DNA from: Azospirillum baldaniorum
GTDB lineage: Bacteria > Pseudomonadota > Alphaproteobacteria > Azospirillales > Azospirillaceae
Direction of reading: 5' to 3'
Assembly (NCBI RefSeq): GCF_003119195.2
Contig: NZ_CP022262.1
Coordinates: 144,501 to 208,500, forward strand
Length of the DNA stretch: 64,000 bases
Numbering within the stretch: the stretch's first letter is position 1; the number at the start of each line of letters is the position of its first letter. Positions 60,721 through 64,000 of this stretch are shown here, piece after piece. Position numbers and translations under genes: made by a program. The notes beneath the pieces were generated by a model. It was not told where the DNA came from. It saw only the letters and a program-made list of their open reading frames with translations, and searched no databases.

Positions 60721-62223
60721 ATGCAGCACCGCGACCTTCTCTCCCGCCTCGGCCTTGAGCTTCCCGCCGACGGGGCCGGCCTGTCCGTCCGCTCGCCCAT
60801 CGACGGCGCCGCGCTGGGCGTGGCGCCGGTCACCCCGGCGTCGGAGATTCCGGAGGTGGCCGCCCGCGCCCAGCGCGCCTTCGAGGCCTGGCGCTCCGTC
60901 CCGGCGCCGCGCCGCGGCGAACTGGTCCGTCTGCTGGGCGAGGAGCTGCGCGACGCCAAGGAGGATCTCGGCCGTCTCGTCACGCTGGAGATGGGCAAGA
61001 TCTTCCAGGAGGGCCTGGGCGAGGTCCAGGAGATGATCGACATCTGCGACTTCGCGGTCGGCCTGTCCCGCCAGCTCTACGGCCTGACCATCGCGTCGGA
61101 GCGTCCGGGCCACGCGATGCGCGAGACCTGGCACCCGATGGGTCCCTGCGCGGTGATCTCCGCCTTCAACTTCCCGGTCGCGGTCTGGGCCTGGAACGCC
61201 GCCCTGGCGCTGGTCTGCGGCGACCCGGTGATCTGGAAGCCGTCGGAGAAGACCCCGCTGACCGCGCTCGCCTGCCAGCGCATCTTCGAGCGCGCCGTGG
61301 CCCGCTTCGGCGACGCCCCGGCGGACCTGCTGCAGGTCGTCAACGGCGGGCGCGATGTCGGCGAGGCTCTGGTCGCCAGCCCGCTGGTCCCCATCGTGTC
61401 GGCCACCGGCTCGACCCGCATGGGCCGCGAGGTCGCGCTGAAGGTGGCCGAGCGCTTCGCCCGTCCGATCCTGGAGCTGGGCGGCAACAACGCCATGATC
61501 GTGGCGCCGTCGGCCGACCTCGACATGGCGGTGCGCGCCATTGTCTTCTCGGCGGTGGGCACCTGCGGCCAGCGCTGCACCACGCTGCGCCGCCTGATCG
61601 TCCACAAGGACGTGCGCGACACGCTGCTGCCGCGCCTCAAGGCCGCCTACGCCTCCGTTCCCATCGGCAACCCGCTGGAGTCCGGCGTGCTGGTCGGCCC
61701 GCTGAACGACAAGGGCGCCTTTGACGGCATGCAGCGCGCGCTGGAGCAGGCCAAGGCCGACGGCGGCACCGTGACCGGCGGCGGCCGCGCGCTCGCTGAC
61801 CAGTATCCGGACGCCTGGTACGTGCAGCCGGCCATCGTCGAGATGCCGGGCCAGACCGACATCGTCCGCCACGAGACCTTCGCCCCGATCCTCTACGTCC
61901 TGACCTACGAGACGCTGGAGGAGGCCATCGCGCTGCAGAACGCGGTGCCGCAGGGCCTGTCCTCCTGCATCTTCACCACCGACATCCGCGAGGCCGAGAG
62001 CTTCCTGTCGGCGGCGGGCAGCGACTGCGGCATCGCCAACGTCAACATCGGCCCGTCGGGCGCGGAAATCGGCGGCGCCTTCGGCGGCGAGAAGGAGACG
62101 GGCGGCGGGCGCGAGTCCGGGTCCGACGCCTGGAAGGGCTACATGCGCCGCCAGACGGCGACGGTGAACTACTCGCGCGCTCTGCCGCTGGCCCAGGGGA
62201 TCAAGTTCGAGATCGCCGGCTGA
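60721..62223 (+). CDS. Aldehyde dehydrogenase, ALDH7 (aminoadipate-semialdehyde) type
   Basis: The 500-residue protein has the ALDH7/AmaB signature: ISAFNFPVAVWAWNAALALVCGDPVIWKPSEKTPLTA, the Glu in LELGGNNAMIV, the catalytic Cys in GTCGQRCTTLRRLIVH, and the C-terminal EIGGAFGGEKETGGGRESGSDAWKGYMRRQT. Such enzymes oxidise 2-aminoadipate semialdehyde/piperideine-6-carboxylate in lysine breakdown. It lies 36 bases after the ThDP enzyme, so the two work together. A strong terminator follows. Confidence 0.85.
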   Translation: MQHRDLLSRLGLELPADGAGLSVRSPIDGAALGVAPVTPASEIPEVAARAQRAFEAWRSVPAPRRGELVRLLGEELRDAKEDLGRLVTLEMGKIFQEGLGEVQEMIDICDFAVGLSRQLYGLTIASERPGHAMRETWHPMGPCAVISAFNFPVAVWAWNAALALVCGDPVIWKPSEKTPLTALACQRIFERAVARFGDAPADLLQVVNGGRDVGEALVASPLVPIVSATGSTRMGREVALKVAERFARPILELGGNNAMIVAPSADLDMAVRAIVFSAVGTCGQRCTTLRRLIVHKDVRDTLLPRLKAAYASVPIGNPLESGVLVGPLNDKGAFDGMQRALEQAKADGGTVTGGGRALADQYPDAWYVQPAIVEMPGQTDIVRHETFAPILYVLTYETLEEAIALQNAVPQGLSSCIFTTDIREAESFLSAAGSDCGIANVNIGPSGAEIGGAFGGEKETGGGRESGSDAWKGYMRRQTATVNYSRALPLAQGIKFEIAG

Positions 62224-62247
62224 TCCGCCCCATCGGCGTAAAAGAAG

Positions 62248-62280
62248 AAGGCCGCCCGTTCCACCGGGCGGCCTTTTCTC
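62248..62280 (+). terminator. Rho-independent terminator after the ALDH gene
   Basis: An 11-bp stem (AAGGCCGCCCG, 62248-62258; CGGGCGGCCTT, 62265-62275) is followed by TTCTC. It lies 24 bases past the ALDH stop and ends the ThDP/ALDH operon. Confidence 0.85.
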
Positions 62281-62290
62281 TTTGGAAAGG

Positions 62291-62488
62291 TCAGAAGGCT
62301 TCGCGCGGAAGCCGCCTTGCGGGTCGTTCGGGGGAGGTGTTGCGGCGCAGGTGCTCGGCAATGGGGGTGAGCTGTGCCAGAACCTGCTCGTGGGTCAGGC
62401 GGTCCCGGCGCAACACGGCCTGGACCACGGGATCGTTCAACAGTTCGGCAACGCGGCAGCGCCACGTCTGCTTGGGCAGTCCGTTCAT
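62291..62488 (-). CDS. Small protein of unknown function
   Basis: A 65-residue basic protein starting MNGLPKQTWRCRVAELLNDPVVQAVLRRDRLTHEQVLAQLTPIAEHLRR, mainly helical. No family recognised. A longer frame starts at 62533. It lies alone between the ALDH terminator and the DMT gene. Confidence 0.45.
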   Translation of the reverse strand: MNGLPKQTWRCRVAELLNDPVVQAVLRRDRLTHEQVLAQLTPIAEHLRRNTSPERPARRLPREAF

Positions 62489-62656
62489 TGCTGTTCTCGT
62501 TGCTTGTGGAAGGGAAAAAACGCCGGCCCTCACCGACCGGCGTACGGTACGCGGAGCATGTTACAGTTCGACGCGTACGGCCCGTGATATTTCGGGTACC
62601 TGAACGTCCTGTGTACGTGCCTCCGGCATAGGGAACTCAGGGGAAAAAAGGGCTCC

Positions 62657-63562
62657 TCAGGCCCCCTTGGCCGCCGCTTCGCGCGCGCGCACCTGCTCGC
62701 GGTGGAAGATGTAGATGCCGCTGGCGACGATCACCAGACCGCCGGCGAGGGTCGAGGCGCTGGGCGACTCCCCGAAGACCAGCAGGCCATAGAGCACCGC
62801 CCAGATCAGCGTCGTGTAGCCGAAGGGCGCCACCGTCGCCGCGTCCGCCACCGTATAGGCGCGGATCAGGCAGTAATGGCTGCACGCCCCCAGCACGCCG
62901 AGCATGATCATCAGCGCCGCCCCCGTCAGGTCCGGCGTCACCCAGCCGAAGGGCAGCAGCAGCCCGCAGAGCACCGTACCGGCCATGCTGGTGTAGAAGA
63001 AGGTCGTCAGGGTGGAATCGCCGCCACGCAGCAGCCGGGTGACGATCTGGTAGAGCGCGTTGCACAGCGCGGCGGCCAACGGCAGCAGGATCGCCCATTG
63101 GAAGACGATGCTGGCCGGGCCGATGATGATCATCGCCCCGATGAAGCAGCCCAGCACGCCCAGACCGCGCCGCCAGCCCACTTTCTCCTTGAGCAGCGGA
63201 ACGGAGAGGACGGTGACCAGGACCGGAGCCACGTTGGCGATGGCCGCCACGTCCACGAAGGGCAGCGTCTTGTAGGACACCGCCACCAGCAGTGTCAGCA
63301 CCGCCAGCAGGGCGGAGCGGAGGATCTGGATCCCCGGACGCTTGGCGATCAAATGGCTGGGGGAACGCACCGCCACCACGGCGAAGGCGATGGCCAGATG
63401 CACCGCGAAGCGCGCCCAGGCGACCTCGGCGAAGGGATAGGTCTGCACCAGGACGCGCAGGGTCGCGTCCTGCGTCACGAACAGAAGCGTGGTCAGCAGC
63501 ATCCAGGCGATGCCGGCCCGCCCGGAGGAGGCTGCGGACAGGGCCTTTTCGGTGGCGGTCAT
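62657..63562 (-). CDS. DMT superfamily (EamA) transporter
   Basis: A 301-residue membrane protein with ten helices in two EamA halves (GIAWMLLTTLLFVTQDATLRVLVQ..., then WAILLPLAAALCNALYQIVTRLLRGGD...). The second half has the motif AAVNPAP-like VADAATVAPFGYTTLIWAVLYGLLVFGE. Such proteins export metabolites; the substrate is not readable. The ATG at 63560-63562 was chosen; the frame extends 23 codons further. A short Lys/Arg/Glu-rich tail ends it. Confidence 0.8.
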   Translation of the reverse strand: MTATEKALSAASSGRAGIAWMLLTTLLFVTQDATLRVLVQTYPFAEVAWARFAVHLAIAFAVVAVRSPSHLIAKRPGIQILRSALLAVLTLLVAVSYKTLPFVDVAAIANVAPVLVTVLSVPLLKEKVGWRRGLGVLGCFIGAMIIIGPASIVFQWAILLPLAAALCNALYQIVTRLLRGGDSTLTTFFYTSMAGTVLCGLLLPFGWVTPDLTGAALMIMLGVLGACSHYCLIRAYTVADAATVAPFGYTTLIWAVLYGLLVFGESPSASTLAGGLVIVASGIYIFHREQVRAREAAAKGA

Positions 63563-63741
63563 CGGGCGGCGCTCATGGGCGGGCGGTCCTTCCTGTGGCG
63601 CGCCGGTCCTCATCACGAACCGGCGCGCCACACCCTGCGCCCCTGGGGCCGGACGGTCAAATGCGATGCTGGTATATCAGTACGGACCTGCAGTTGCGGC
63701 CACGCCGGCCGTTGGAAAGGGGCCGGCGTGGCGCATATCCG

Positions 63742-64000
63742 TCAGTGCTTGTGCTGCGTGCCGCCGGCCTGCGGCCCGCCGGCACCGCCATGGGACGGGG
63801 CGGCGGACCCGGCGCTCTGCACGTCCACCTGGACGGTCACCGGCCCGGCCTTCTCGAAGGTCAGGGTCAGCGGGAACGCCTTCCCCGGAGCGAGCGGCTG
63901 CTTCAGGCCGAACAGCATGACGTGCAGGCCGCCGGGCTGTAGCGCGGTCGGCGAGCCGGGCGACACCTCGATGGCGTCGACCTGGCGCATCTTCATGACG
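63742..64000 (-). CDS. Periplasmic copper chaperone PCu(A)C, C-terminal part
   Basis: The frame is open to the right edge. The residues MKMRQVDAIEVSPGSPTALQPGGLHVMLFGLKQPLAPGKAFPLTLTFEKAGPVTVQVDV match the C-terminal half of PCu(A)C, which delivers copper to cytochrome oxidase in the periplasm. HVMLF carries the copper-binding His and Met; the other His-Met pair lies outside the window. A Gly/His-rich tail (GGTQHKH) may add metal ligands. Confidence 0.8.
   Translation of the reverse strand, partial: VMKMRQVDAIEVSPGSPTALQPGGLHVMLFGLKQPLAPGKAFPLTLTFEKAGPVTVQVDVQSAGSAAPSHGGAGGPQAGGTQHKH

Noticed and set aside
58933..62361. 1142-residue minus-strand open frame
   Set aside because: Antisense of the ThDP enzyme and ALDH genes, which have clear catalytic motifs.

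Overview
The window is high-GC DNA from an alphaproteobacterium of the Rhodospirillales, most like Azospirillum. The support is an alphaproteobacterial napEDABC operon, a flgFGAH/motAB flagellar block, and reb (R-body) genes of the type known from Azospirillum. This placement comes from recognising gene families, not from a database search.

Layout: (1) 1-5486, minus strand: a giant RTX-type calcium-binding repeat protein, cut by the left edge, built from about 11 modules of roughly 163 residues. (2) 5993-10136, minus: the periplasmic nitrate reductase operon napEDABC, with a perfect FNR/CRP-type half-site palindrome upstream. (3) 10347-18385: flagellar genes, with a FliL-like protein, flgH, flgA, flgG and flgF on minus, and a repeat-rich secreted protein, motA and motB on plus. 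(4) 18395-21741: an MFS exporter, a DUF2239 protein and a GIY-YIG protein that share a possible double operator, and a YitT membrane protein. (5) 22213-33828: an expanded R-body locus. It holds four RebB paralogues, three divergent Reb-like proteins, two unrecognised proteins, a 1712-residue giant protein, and a convergent hybrid regulator (degenerate sigma-54-type AAA domain plus AraC HTH). (6) 34122-36782: adhE, with an FNR-like site upstream.

(7) 37171-56596: a 19.4-kb genomic island in the 3' end of tRNA-Phe(GAA), bounded by a 48-bp perfect direct repeat, with a tyrosine integrase beside the left end. It is visibly AT-richer and full of insertion sequences (one IS256, four copies of one 852-bp IS5-family element, one IS630). 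Its cargo includes a proteasome-like Ntn-hydrolase candidate, a truncated nSTAND3 NTPase, an AAA_13 ATPase resembling the RloC/PrrC anticodon nucleases, and a two-component system (MASE1 kinase plus receiver) broken by IS insertions and an apparent inversion. Removing the IS copies with their target duplications on paper rebuilds the receiver in frame and joins the two kinase halves in frame.

(8) 56597-64000: core-like DNA again. It has an IS630 remnant, a small secreted protein, a LysR regulator divergent from a ThDP-enzyme/ALDH7 operon with a 25-bp palindrome at the LysR start, a DMT transporter, and the C-terminal part of a PCu(A)C copper chaperone cut by the right edge.

How the parts fit: nap and adhE both carry FNR-type sites and so look like one low-oxygen response. 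The flagellar block supplies L-ring/rod parts and the stator. The R-body operon and the island are the accessory regions. The most novel candidates are the giant R-body-linked protein and the island's defence cargo.
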